A stretch of 64,000 nt of DNA from Puccinellia tenuiflora. Taxonomy: Eukaryota; Streptophyta; Magnoliopsida; Poales; Poaceae. Made by a program: the position numbers and the translations under genes. Below the pieces are notes generated by a model. The model did not search any database. It worked only from the letters and a program-made list of their open reading frames with translations, and was not told the origin of the DNA. Of the stretch, positions 1 to 11,800 are shown piece by piece; position 1 is the stretch's first letter, and the number at the start of each line of letters is the position of its first letter. Where the stretch lies: contig QRDG01000350.1 of the NCBI GenBank assembly GCA_012064385.1, positions 186,001 through 250,000 of the forward strand, read 5' to 3'.

Positions 1-430
1 ATCGCCCATAGAGTTGCCAATAACATTAGGTCTCTCCCAACATATAGCATTAAGGGTGTGATTGATTTGGTGAAGGAACTATTTGGTTACAAAGTGAAGT
101 TCGGAAGGCATGGAAGGCCAAACAAGCTGCATTCAAGATTTTGTACGGCGATTGGGAAGAAGCATATACCCGTCTCCCTAGGTTGTTGGGAGCGATGACG
201 GCAAGTAACCCGGGAACATATCATTTGGTTGAGCCCTTTGGAACAACACGTTAACGCACAATGGTGAAATTTACGGATTATTTGGCCGTGCATTTTGGGC
301 ATTTGGGCCATGCATTAGGGCATTCAAATATTGTCGGCCAGTTATTTCTATTGATGGCACATTCTTGACTGGCAGGTTTAAGGGAACCATATTGGTTGCC
401 ATTGGTCATGATGCCGACACTACAAGAAGA
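1..430 (+). pseudogene. MULE transposase fragment (degenerate)
   Basis: Conceptual translation in shifting plus-strand frames gives stretches typical of plant Mutator-like transposases: an opening VANNIRSLPTYSIKG-like block, then YGDWEEAY, then RPVISIDGTFLTGRFKGT around 325-395, which matches the start of the MULE DDE domain with the first Asp in SIDGTF. At least two frame changes and stops separate the blocks, and the remainder of the catalytic domain (second Asp, Glu, SWIM finger) is absent. The left side is cut by the window edge. This is a dead remnant unrelated to the complete MULE at 24138-33681, although the IDGTFL/IDSSFL blocks are homologous. Confidence 0.75.
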
Positions 431-978
431 ACCCCCATACAACTACACATCCTTAACAATGAATTAAATAGGTGTTGCAAAGTTTTATCGTAGATACGGA
501 TGTATGTGTTGCAGGCTACATCCGCCGTTCAATACACAAATATCAAAAGGAATTATGGGCCTAGTCCACTAAGCCCACGCCCTTACTTTATTATTTAGCC
601 CCACCAATCCTGCACGACCTGCCCACGAACACACGCACCACGCAGTCCTGCTCCACGCATCCCCAAACCTAGCCGCCTCCCTTCTCTACCCAGGGCGCCG
701 ATCGGCCGTTGGCAAGAAGTCCTCCATCGTCGTTGAAGCAAATCATGCTCATACGTCCTACTGCTAAGAAGAGGATCGAGAATCGAAGGGCTGATTTGAT
801 CATTGGTTCACGTTCGTGTACCACGTGATCCCGTGCAGCCACGATGTTGGTACAGCCACGATCTGAATTTCCCTTTCTACGTTCCTCCTCTCCAACCTCG
901 TAATCCATGTTTCCAATGTCCACCGGCAGGGAGCACCGCCGTGTCTGCAACTCTGCATGCAACAACTTGGGCGAGGTG
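431..978. other. Unassigned spacer left of the CACTA element
   Basis: No coding frame, terminal repeat or RNA gene is recognised. The overlapping open frames on both strands between about 669 and 978 look like chance frames in GC-rich DNA. Confidence 0.5.
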
Positions 979-1195
979 CACTAGTGGAAAAAGGCCATTG
1001 GTCCCGGTTCCAAAGGGCCTTTGGTCCCGGGTTAATCACCGGGACTAAAGGGTCGGGACTAGAGGGGGGGTGGCCTTTCGTCCCGGGTGTCCACGACCCG
1101 GGATGGAAGGGCCTCCACGTGGGCGGGGCGGGGGCGCCCGGGCCGGACCCCTTTGGTCCCGGTTGGTATTACCAACCGGGACCAAAGAGTTTCAC
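979..1195. repeat. CACTA subterminal inverted repeats (left end)
   Basis: Several short palindromic units built on TTTGGTCCCGG and CCGGGACCAAAG are spaced over ~200 bp directly inside the terminus. These are the expected binding sites for the element's own TNPA-like protein. Confidence 0.7.
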
Positions 1196-1199
1196 TTTT

Positions 1200-1479
1200 T
1201 TTTTGTTTAGGGTTTTAGGGTTTTGGGGGGGGGGGGGGGGGGTTAACCAAATGCTTTTTTTTCGGGGGATTTTAAATCAATAGGTGCCGTGTCGCCGTGT
1301 CGTGCCGTGTCGCCGTGTCCGGTGCCGTGTCGTGTCGTGCCGTGTCAGTGGTACTACCATTAATATTTGATTCATATATACATACATAACGTTTCTCACA
1401 CGTCGAGATCATGTTTCATATATACATACATAACATCACACGCCGACATAATGTTTCTCACACGTCGAGATGATGTCAA
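1200..1479. repeat. Low-complexity 3' region of the CACTA
   Basis: It holds a long G run (~1226-1242), a GTGTCGTGCC-type short tandem repeat (about 1285-1345) and repeats containing CACACGTCGAGAT. No coding frame is seen. Confidence 0.5.
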
Positions 1480-3106
1480 TTACATGTCCTCGGGCAAAAC
1501 AAAATTTGTCGAGTGAAAAAATTCTCCATCTCTCTTAAGGACCGCGGAGTTAAAAAATCCCGCAATTTCCTCTTGAAGTGCTTTTAGGCGCTTCGATGGT
1601 ATGAGCTGGTCCCGCATTCTCTCCATCTAGATCAATATGAATATGTGAGTTTGTTTATAACTATATATATATGAAATCATAATAAAATAATTTATGGATG
1701 GAAGTCAACACAATATGCATGGTAATAAAAGTGAGAAGAGTGTATACATACATCACGCGTTCTTTGTTCCCTATTCCGCTCAGAGACAAAAGAGCGTATG
1801 TACTCGCAAACATAGAATCCACATAAATTTGTCCCAGTTTCCTGCCTCAGACACCACTTTACAAAAAAATAGAATTTAATCAAATAATAGTGAAGCTTCA
1901 TAATGGTATTGAAACTAGAATTAAAGAGTTGCTTCATAATGGACCTATATATATAGTACTACTTACGTTGGTGGTATAAAAATACAGCTCCGGTTTCCAC
2001 TCCCCTAGAACGATCTTGATGAAGCGTTTCCAAACACTGCCCGCCAATAGAAAAATGATTAAGAAGTTATTGATTAGTTTGGTCTCTGAAAATGAATGAT
2101 AGAGGTCGATATAGAGCGATAATGATTGAAATTACATCTGGAGCATATCTTGAATGCGTTGTACTTTTCCATTGGTTTCCTTAGCGAGTCCATGACTTGA
2201 ACGACTCCTTGGTCAACTCTAATGATTAGCAGAATCCAGTGGAAACTGCACACGTTTATATGTCAATGACTCATCGGTTATACTAAAGATACGCAAAGCA
2301 AAATAGAATGGGTAGAAGGTAACACTCACTTGTTGACGTAAGGAAAAAGTATTTCTCCGCAAGTATTTTGGTTCACTAACCAATTGACCAAGCTATCCTC
2401 GGTGGTCTTCCAATGTATTTTTACGGTCCCTTCATTAACATAATTTGGGTCAATGAACCCAGTGTCATAGATGCCCTTTTTTCTGCATTCGACAATCATC
2501 ATTCTACAATACAAAAGAATATAGTGAGATATTAAAGGCAATGAACGTGCAGAGATGAAGACTTAATTAAATTGCAGAAATAAATCACTTACAAACAATA
2601 GGAACTGACGATGACTTTGTCGAGGGCATCTTGATTGAATAACTGAAATATTTCCGAAAACGGAATATATAACAAGTCATCCGTGAAGTAATGCTTTTTC
2701 TTATAACTCACCCAGAAAGCTTCATGCCCGGCCGCTACAGCTTTCTCGTACCAGTGATGCAATCGACGCAATTGGTATGATAGAGAACTGATCTCCTCAG
2801 GTCTGACCAGGGACTTCCCGGTTTATATGTCCATGCATACTGATACTGTTGCTGTGGTTGTACGAGCTGGGCAACTGTTTTAGTTGAGATCACCTTCAGC
2901 GGGGATATCGACTTTTTTGCCTGTTCTCCGAGCTGGGCCACTTGTTTCCCGCGTTTTGCAGCATAGAACTGCTCCTTCTTTAGTCGATCTGCCGCCTCCT
3001 TGTCCTCCTTCATCTTCTGCTTCTTTAGGAGATAGGCAGCCTTCTTTTCCTCGGCCTCTTGACTAATTGTCTTCAGCATGACACGATCATAGTCATTTGC
3101 CAATGG

Positions 3107-3107
3107 N
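3107..3107. other. Single ambiguous base (N) at a chimeric junction
   Basis: To the left of the N the sequence is CACTA coding DNA. To the right it is the internal start of an LTR element, which then lacks its remaining internal part and second LTR. The N therefore marks a probable assembly gap or collapsed join. Confidence 0.7.
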
Positions 3108-3802
3108 ATCCGTGTAGACCCGCCCGATGGCGAGTTTCTCCATAGCTCGACGAGCAGCTCTAACGATCTCAACTCCTTTCGTCACCGTAGGCCCCACGGT
3201 GGGCGCCAACTGTCGTGGGGTTGTCACGGCAAGTTCTTCCTCAGGGAAGATGAGTTCTGGGGCCATTGATGACTGAAGCATGTTAGAACGGTTAATCTCG
3301 CCAAGGAACAAGGATTTACCCAGGTTCGGCCCCTCTGATTCGAGGTAAAGACCTACTTCCTGCTTCTATGTTATTGCTCTTGATTGTATCTCGATTACAA
3401 GGACCCGGCTCCCACAACTTAGGAGCCGGCGACTTCTCTCTGGTGGCTAGGGTTTCTCTATTGGTTGAAGCTTATCTCTACTGGTTGAACTCTCTCTCTA
3501 ACTTGCTTATCGATCTAAGGTCCAGGACCCCGCTTATAAAGCCTGCCGGGTCCCTGGACTTACAGCTTATACCGAGTCACACTAGAACACGGAGTCCTAC
3601 TCTACGTCTTGGTCTTCCAAGTTAGACTCCGGGTTGTACTTGGACTCCTCTTTGGATGAGCCTCTTTCTCCACACGGGCCTTGGTCGGCTTGTCTCCAGC
3701 CCAGCCCATGTGACTTGTCTCGTGACTCGGCATTGGCCTTCTTGGTCTTGGCGGGTCTACTTTCCGGGTCCATGGGCCTACCTATAAAGTATCCCCCCAT
3801 CA
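3108..3802 (-). mobile_element. LTR retrotransposon fragment: 5' LTR, primer binding site and leader
   Basis: On the minus strand an LTR runs from TGATGGGG (3802) to CCACGACA (3211), about 592 bp with TG...CA ends. It is followed at once by a TGGCGCCCACCGTGGGG motif (3192-3208), which resembles primer binding sites matching tRNA-Asp and is common in Gypsy elements. About 100 bp of internal sequence follows before the N at 3107. It interrupts the CACTA coding frame after a KTFSSKRKLS block. The 5 bp next to the outer end is GATAG; its partner cannot be seen. Confidence 0.65.
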
Positions 3803-5836
3803 GATAGTTTCCGCTTTGACGAGAAGGTCTTTTCCCGGGGCGGAATCGAACGACGGGACGTCGCGCGCGATGGACTCGCGACGGATGGGGCATCGAGGGA
3901 TGGATCTTCATGTGAGGAGGATATATCTTGGGGGGATGAATCTTTAGGTGGGGGAGATGGATCTTTAGGCAGGGGAGATGGATCCTTAGGTGGGGGGGGG
4001 GATGGATCCTTAGGTGGGGGATATGGATCCTTAGATGGCGGGGATGGATCTTGCGGTGGGAGGGATGGATCTTGACGTGGGGGGGATGGATCATTAGGTG
4101 GGGGGGATGGATCTTGAGGTGGGGGTCTGCTGCTGGATCGAGGAGTCAAGTTCGGAAACATGATGTTTTCCTTGTTCCAGAGAGCGATACCCTTCTCGAC
4201 TTCTCCCAGTGTCTTCTCGCCGTCACCTCCGGGAATGTCAAGTTCCAGATTAGCATATAACGACACAACTTGATCCACCCCGACACGAGCATAGCCCTGT
4301 GGAATCCCTTCGAGATGGTAGCTTGCTCCAGCTGGATTAGGTAAAGCATAGCCGACCGCCACCTTGAAAGACATGTTCTTCATTGACATGTGTAGCTCAC
4401 AGTCTGTCTTCTCCGTGATATCATCCACGGGGTAGTGAGCCGCCGGTTGAAATTGAGAATTTTCTACATGCGTGGAACCCACGCTGCTTTTCCGCTGATC
4501 AGATGGGACGGCTTCTACCTGCAGCTGAGATTCATTTTGCTTACTAATTGAGTCGAGTCGCTCCTGCTGCTCATGCACCTTGCGTTCCAGTGCTGATAAC
4601 CGGTCAGACTGCTGCTTCTTTCTTCTCTGACGGCTTCTATAAGTATCAGCGTCTTCTGGAAAACCTTACTTCAAGGTGACACCGCCTCCATAGCCTCGTA
4701 ATCGTCCAACGTGTTCAGGATTCCCGAGTGCTAGTGTCAGCTCGTCATTCTCTCTGTCAGGGATGTACTCTCCCCTGCGAACTTTATCTATTGCGTCCTC
4801 AAGTTGTTTGGTTATATACTCAATTTTTGCCTTCCATTTTCCCTGAGCAATAATCTTTCCTGTCTGTGGGTCCAACCCTGCCCCATGCGCGAACAACCAA
4901 AACTTGGACCTCGGGGGCCACTTCGCTGTCTGTGGAATGATCCCGTTATCAAGCAGTCGTGCTTCAAAGGCTTCCCACTTAGGCACGGCAGCCCTGTAGC
5001 CACCTGCCCCAAACGGTGGTGATATTCCTTCTTCGCAGCATTTAACTTATTTTGAACCGATCGGGCCAGAGCGCCCTCCGATTTTCTTTGCTCCACAAAT
5101 GTGGGCCACTGCTGTTTAATCTTCACTAGTGCTCCAGTGAAATCTGGATCCATCTCCCCGGCCTTTTTATAAGCTTTTCATAAGTTTTTCTTCTAGGTCT
5201 GGAATTGTTCGGCCATCTTACTAAGCGACCACTCCTTCACTTTGTCCATCAGGGGAACCGGCAGATCTGACGGTAGGCTGACCTTTGTTAAGAGCGTGTC
5301 CCAACACAATGTTTACATCCTTCGGCTTAATCCACTCTTCAAGGTTGATCGGGACAATGTCCCTTACAATAACCCTGCATTGATTAATGTATTTGCGGCG
5401 GTTGTCGATGGGTTCCAAAGGTTCCCCACTAGCACTAACTTTGTCGATCACTATCCTACGACCCTCCTTCAACGGCTTCGTCGGGCCTCGTTTCGGCAAT
5501 GCTGTAGATGAGGATGATCCGGAGGGCTAAAAGAAAAAAATGGTTCATTAATAACAACAATATACAAGTCAAATAATACATCTAGTGTGATCGATGTACA
5601 GAGGCTTAATATACCTCGCCAGAGTTTGTTAAGGGCACTTCCCCCTCTCCACCATTTTCTTCTTCCAGAACCCCCTCACCGGAATCGTTCAGAAATTGGG
5701 AGCCGTAATCTTCTGCGGTTACGGCATCTTCTTCACCGACAGGCGCGGCCGCACGTCCTGCTATAATTTCCATGATTCGCAGTTCGGCGTCCTCATCTCT
5801 GTCGACGTCCGGAAAATTTGGATCCATCTTCTGCAC

Positions 5837-7299
5837 AAACCTTTCCGAGTCTGTCGCTTGCTAACCTGGAAAATAAAAACAAAATCAAGATTAATTAATT
5901 TAACCTAGCATCAATATCATCCATATATGTCTTGGACAGCCAACAAGTGTACTCAAAGTTATAGTTTTGACTAAAAGAGGTACAATATCAAGGGGGGGGG
6001 GGTCTAGCCGAGTATCCGGGGTTAGAGTTTTTTTTGCGTTATTTACCAAAATGTCCAGTACTGAATTATGGGTCCTAAATGCATGAAATTGACATTATTT
6101 GATAGATATTAATCCACTGATCATTTTGGTATATCATTTGCAATTTTTGAGTTAATATTCAACAAGTTATGATATTTCCTAACACTATACATGCATTTAA
6201 ATTTACCTAACACTAATTTAAATTTACTATACAAATAACTAAAATTCCTATGCCGGGCATATATAGTACTATACAATTTGCTATCAAAATTTGATTGTTT
6301 GCTATCAAAATTTGAATGTTTGCAATCACAATTTTTGGATAGACCTAAAATTCCTAACACAATTTTTTGCTAACACTAACAATATTTTGCTAACACAAAT
6401 AAGGACTATTTGCTAAAGTAAATAAGGAATTATAGAAGAAACATAAGTTTAGGAATTAGAAGAAACATAAGGAATCCTAACACACTAACAAATTTAAAAA
6501 ACAAATTTCTCACTAACACTAACACTAACATTTCCTAACACACTAACACACTAACATTTTTCATGTAAAAAAAAACACTAACATTTCTAGGAAAATATTG
6601 CTTAGCCATTTTCCCTAGGTTATATCGTTTGTATAAATTTTTTTTTGGGTTCATACCACTTGATCATGTCAGTACACTAACCATAATAACATATTCTACA
6701 AAGTTTAATTTCTAACAAAAACTAGGTTGCTCACAAAGTTTAGTTGAAAACAATAAGATTTAACCACAACAAACACTAACAGAGACACTTTACTGGATAG
6801 CAAATTTAGCCAGACCAAACACTGACTTCGACTAACCACAACTAAAATCTATTTGTAGGGTGTGAAAGTTTAAGTTTCCCTATTTCCAACAAGCCCAAGT
6901 TTGCTAAATTTGGTTAATTAGATTAACTAGAATTTGCATGCCAAGTGGTCTAGTCCACACAGTTCTCACACTTAGCAGATTTTCAGAGATTTTCAAATCG
7001 GGCGAGAATGCACCTTTTCGTATGGCCGGAGGTGGAGGAGGGGGCGGCGGGAGGCCGAGGCGGAGCAGCACGGCACGGTGGCGGGAGGCCGATCGGCGGA
7101 GCAGCACGGCACGGCGGCGGGAGGCCGAGGCGGAGGCGGAGGCGCGGGAGGCCGAGGCGGGAGGCCGAGGCGGAGCACGTACGGCGGCGGAGCACGCGGC
7201 TGCACACGGCGGCGGAGCACGCGGGGGCAGGGGAGAGGGCGCGCGCGCGGCATCGGGGAGAAGAGAAATGAGGAAGAAATGGAGGAGAACCGTCTAAAT
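5837..7299. other. CACTA interior without a recognised gene
   Basis: The part to about 6900 is AT-rich, with repeated CACTAAC/CTAACAC words (about 6360-6600). From about 7020 to 7270 it becomes a GC-rich GGCGGGAGGCCGAGGCGG repeat. Open frames in the GC-rich part appear on every frame and strand, so they are read as composition artefacts. Confidence 0.5.
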
Positions 7300-7309
7300 C
7301 GACGTGGAA

Positions 7310-7430
7310 CGGACCTTTGGTCCCGGTTCCAGCCACGAACCGGGACCAAAGGTCCCCCCGGGCCGCGAAAATATGCGCGCGAAGCCGAGCGGGTCTTTGG
7401 TCCCGGTTGGTGTTACCAACCGCGACCAAA
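7310..7430. repeat. Internal GGTCCCGG hairpins
   Basis: Two inverted repeats, CTTTGGTCCCGGTT...AACCGGGACCAAAG at ~7314-7351 and a second at ~7400-7428, are of the same type as at the element's ends. They lie between its two main genes. Confidence 0.6.
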
Positions 7431-8015
7431 GCCTTCTTTTTTCTTTTTCTGTTTTCTAGTTTCTTTTTCTGTTTTCTTTTTTGTTTCTTTTTCTGTTTTC
7501 TTTTATAGTTTCTTTTTCTGGTTTCTTTTTGTTTCTTTTTCTGTTTTCTTTTATAGTTTCTTTTTCTGGTTTCTTTTTTGTTTTTTTTTGTTTTCTTTTA
7601 TAGTTTCTTCTTATTACTTAAAAAGTCATATAATTTTCTAGTTTCTTTTAAAATGTTCCAATATTTGAAAATCATTATCTTTTTATTATTTATTTTTCTA
7701 TTTTATTTTTATTATTTGAAAATCATATCTTTTTCTAGTGTCTTTTAAAATGTTCCAATATTTGAAAATCATTATCTTTTATTATTTATTTTTCTAGTTT
7801 CTTTTTATTATTTGAAAATCAAATTTTTTACTAGTTTCTTTTAAAATGTTCCAATATTTGAAAATCATTATCTTTTTATTATTTATTTTTCTAGTTTCTT
7901 TTTATTATTGAAAATCATATCTTTTTCTAGTGTCTTTTAAAATGTTCCAATATTTGATAATCATTATCTTTTTATTATTTATTTTTCTAGTTTCTTTTTA
8001 TTATTTGAAAATCAT
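7431..8015. repeat. Pyrimidine-rich repeats and four ~96 bp tandem copies
   Basis: TTTCTTTTTCTG-type repeats (7431-7620) are followed by four diverged ~96-97 bp units. Each contains AAATGTTCCAATATTTG, at about 7651, 7748, 7844 and 7940. Confidence 0.7.
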
Positions 8016-8048
8016 TATCGAATACAAGTCATACAAGGTTTCTTTGAA

Positions 8049-8484
8049 GCGCTTGTGAGCCGTTGGATCAGGGGTGTGTTTCTTTAAAGCGCTTGTGAGC
8101 CGTTGGATCAGAAGCACACGGATCGTGTGTTTCCTTCGAGCGCTTGTGAGCTGTTGGATCAGGGCCTTTAGTACCGGTTCGTGTTACCAACCGGGACTAA
8201 AGAAGCACACGGATCGTGTGTTTCTTTGTAGCGCTTGTGAGCCGTTGGATCAGGGGTGTGTTTATTTAGAGCGCTTGTGAGCCGTTGGATCAGAAGCACA
8301 CGGATCGTGTGTTTCCTTCGAGCGCTTGTGAGCTGTTGGATCAGGGCCTTTAGTACCGGTTCGTGTTACCAACCGGGACTAAAGAAGCACACGGATCGTG
8401 TGTTTGTTTCAAGCGCTTGTGAGCCGTTGGATCAGGGGTGTGTTTCTTTAGAGCGCTTGTGAGCCGTTGGATCAGAAGCACACG
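8049..8484. repeat. 182 bp tandem repeat, 2.4 copies, with a hairpin in each unit
   Basis: Units begin at 8049, 8231 and 8413 with GCGCTTGTGAGCCGTTGG. Each full unit holds several shorter GCGCTTGTGAGC(C/T)GTTGGATCAG words, ACACGGATCGTGTG palindromes and one TTTAGTACCGG/CCGGGACTAAAG hairpin. Confidence 0.85.
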
Positions 8485-8486
8485 CC

Positions 8487-8495
8487 TATAAATAG
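8487..8495 (+). promoter_or_regulatory. TATA-box-like TATAAATAG next to the tandem repeats
   Basis: TATAAATAG directly follows the last partial 182 bp unit and faces right. No plus-strand gene follows it before the antisense end of the transposase gene, so a promoter role is only suggested by the motif and its position. Confidence 0.35.
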
Positions 8496-8726
8496 CGACG
8501 TCCCTGCAGCGAAACGGCACACAACGAGCGTCTACCTTTGCCACCGAACCCAATGGTTGGATTTAGCCTACCCGCTGGCATGTTCCCTAACACAAGCCCT
8601 CGGGTAGGTTGAATCCAACCACTGGATTAGGGTGACACAATGATGAATTGCCCTCAACAAAATACTTGCGGCTATTCTATCTACAAAATACTTCAGTTCA
8701 TCGACCCAATACAAATCATTCGGATT

Positions 8727-8797
8727 CCCGTCATACAGCCCAACGGTTGCATTTGATATGCAGGCACTCACGAGCCACCGTTGGGCTGTATGACGGG
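8727..8797. repeat. Perfect 21 bp inverted repeat with 29 bp loop
   Basis: Arms 8727-8747 and 8777-8797 are exact reverse complements. A second, imperfect stem lies just upstream (about 8549-8626, GGTTGGATT/AATCCAACC). This could be a foldback structure or a small-RNA source. Confidence 0.7.
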
Positions 8798-8860
8798 GAA
8801 ACCGTGTGCATTTGATAAAAGGTTTAATACATTAATTATTACACATCACCACCAACATCT

Positions 8861-11800
8861 CTATCTAGTGTGTGTCCCTTTCTTCTTCGTGTGTGTCCCT
8901 TTCTTCTTATTGCGCCGCAACCATGGACAATCTTCATCATTCAACGCGATGGTTGAGTCAGTTTTCACCGTGAAGGGGGGAATTTCATGAAAATTATTGT
9001 AATCTTCCGACATGTCCGTCTTGTCCTCCACTCCTATGATGTTTCTTTTTCCTGAAATAACTATGTGGCGCTTTGGCTCATCGTATGATGTATTCGCTTG
9101 CTTATCTTTTCTTTTTTTCGGTCTGGAAGACATGTCCTTCACATAGAAAACCTGGGCCACGTCATTGGCTAGGACGAATGGTTCGGTGTCGTACCCAAGA
9201 TTTTTGACATCCACCGTAGTCATTCCGTACTTCGGGTCTACATTTACCCCGCCTTACAGGTTGAACCATTTGCACCTGAACAAAGGTAACTTGAAAGAAG
9301 GTCCATAGTCAAGTTCCCATATCTGCTCTATGTAACCATAATATGTGTCCTTTTTCCCATTGTTGTTTGTTGCATCAAAGCGAACACCACTGTTTTGGTT
9401 GGTGCTCTTCTTATCTTGGTTGGTCGTGTAAAATGTATTCCCATTTATCTCATACCCTTGAAAAGTCAATATAGTCGACGATGGTGCTTTGGCCAACAAG
9501 TATAATTGTTCTTCAACAGTGCTGTCATTAATGAGACATGTTTGCAACCACCCGCTGAAAGTCTTCATGTGTTCTCTTTCAATCGATTCTCCAGGCTGCT
9601 CCGGGCATTTAGAGCGTAAAATATTCATGTGTTCCTGGATATATGGAGCCACCAAGATGGAATTATGTAGAACTGTGTAGTGTGCTTGATTGAAAGAATC
9701 CCAGTCCTTACACATTATTGCTTTCTTTCCTAGCGTGCCTATTCCACGCAGTCTCCCCTCATGGCGTGATTGAGGAACACCGATCGGCTTAAGGTCAGGA
9801 ATAAAGTCAACACAAAACTCAATTACCTCCTCTGTTCCATAGCCCTTGGAGATGCTTCCTTCGGGCCTAGCACGGTTATGAACGTATTTCTTTAAGACTC
9901 CCATGAACCTCTCAAAGGGGAACATGTTGTGTAGAAATACAGGACCGAGAACGTTAATCTCTTCGACTAGGTGAACTATGAGGTGCATCATAATATTGAA
10001 GAAGGATGGTGGGAACACCAACTCGAAACTGACAAGACATTGGACCACCTCTCTCTGTAAACCTGGTAGAGTTAACGGATTGATCACTTTCTGAGAAATT
10101 GCATTGAGAAATGCACATAGCTTCACAATGGGTACTCGAACATTTTCCGGTAGAAGCCCCCTCAATGCAATCGGAAGTAATTGTGTCATAATCACGTGGC
10201 AGTCATGAGACTTTAGGTTCTGTAACTTTTTCTCTGCCATGTTTATTATTCCCTTTATATTCGACGAGAAACCAGACGGGACCTTGATACTGCTCAGGAC
10301 TTCAAAAAAGATCTCCTTCTCTTCTTTGGTAAGAGCGTAGCTGGCAAGACCTTGATACTTATCTGGATTCAGGTGGTCGTCTCGTTCGTGCATACGTTGG
10401 TCGTCCTGTCATGATTCCGGTGTATCTTTTGTTTTCCCATACACGCCCAGGAAGCTTAGTAGGTTCACGCACAGATTTTTCATCACGTGCATCACGTCGA
10501 TTGCAGAGCGAACCTCCAGTATTTTCCAATAGGGTAGCTCCCAAAAATATAGAGCACTTCTTCCACATGGGCACGTGTCCATCAGCGTCATTCGAAACAG
10601 ATAGACTGCCAGGACCCTTTCCAAAGATTACTTTTAAGTCCTTGACCATGTCATATATAACATCACCATTAGGTAATTTAGGATTCGTATGATGATCTGG
10701 CTCACCTTTGAAATGCTTGCCATTCTTTCTTACGGCATGCCCTTTTGTAAGAAATCGCCGATGCCCTAGGTACACATTCTTGTTTCCCATATGTATACTT
10801 TCAGTCTCACCTAAACAGTGCGTGCATGCATTGTATCCCTTGTTTGACTGTCCTGAAATGTTGCTAAGAGCAGGCCAATCATTGATGGTTACAAACAGCA
10901 ACGCTCGTAGGTCAAATTCCTTTTGTTCGTGCTCATCCCACATAGGTACACCTTCGTCACGCCACAACTGTAAAAGTTCTTCAACCAATGGCCTCAGGTA
11001 CACATCAATGTCGTTGCCCGGTTGCTTCGGGCCTTGGATGAGCACTGGCATCATAATGAACTTCCGCTTTATGCACAACCAAGGAGGAAGGTTATAAATA
11101 CACAGAGTCACGGGCCAGGTGCTATGACTGGAGCTCTGCTCCCCGAAAGGATTAAAGCCATCTGTACTTAGCCCAAATCTTAAGTTCATTGCGTCAGCTG
11201 CAAATTCCGGGAACTCCCTGTCGATTTTTCTCCACTGCGACCCATCGGCGGGGTGTCTTAACATCAGGTCTTTCAAACGGTCTTCTTTGTGCCATCGTAA
11301 CAACTTTGCATGCTCTTTGTTTTGGAACAAACGTTTCAATCGTGGTATTATAAGAGCATACTACATCACCTTGGCAGGAACCCTCTTCCTAGGGCACGGC
11401 TCACCCTCAACATCACCAGGGTCATCTCGCCTTATTTTATACCGCAATGCACCGCATACCGGGCATGCATTCAAATTCTCGTACTCCTCACCACGGTAGA
11501 GGATGCAGTCATTGATGCATGCATGTATCTTCTGCACCTCTAATCCTAGAGGGCAGATAACCTTCTTTGCTTCGTACGTACTGGGGGGTAATACGTTATC
11601 CCTTGGAAGCATCTTTTTTATTATTTTCAGCAATTTTTCAAATCCCTTGTCAGATGTACCATTCTCTGCCTTCCATTGCAACAATTCCAGCGTGGAACCA
11701 AGCTTTTTCTGGCCATCTTCGCAAGTTGGGTACAACAATTTCTTGTGATCCTCTAACATGCTCTCCAACTTCAACCTCTCGTTTTCACTTCCGCTGTTTA

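Larger units (their letters stand above)
1480..5836 (-). pseudogene. CACTA ORF: Transposase_24-like region plus Ulp1-type cysteine protease (interrupted)
   Basis: Reading leftwards, the protein starts near MDPNFPDVDRDED (Met at 5824 or 5836) after a splice acceptor. It continues with RGPTKPLK (5480s) and a Plant_transposase_24-like block ending in LALGNPEHVGRLRGYGGG (4680-5150, one missing base near 5010). Next comes a DUF8039-like block (about 4150-4420) and a Pro-rich tract of DPSPPPK-type repeats (about 3900-4130). The C-terminal Ulp1/C48 protease is spread over short exons: FHWILLII (His) and VMDSLRK (Asp) near 2160-2260, then RQETGTNLCG (Gln and Cys) near 1810-1850, with a stop at 1480-1482. 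All four catalytic positions are kept. A retroelement end at 3107-3802 and the frameshift break the gene. In this transposon class the protein is thought to assist TNP2; what the protease cuts is unknown. Confidence 0.7.

Noticed and set aside
3597..4094. Pro/His-rich minus-strand frame (IHPPHLRIHPP repeats)
   Set aside because: It is the shifted-frame shadow of the DPSPPPK repeat of the CACTA protein.
7008..7641. Overlapping GC-rich frames on both strands around 7.0-7.6 kb
   Set aside because: Repeat-derived GGCGGGAGGCC sequence gives open frames everywhere; there is no start context or domain.
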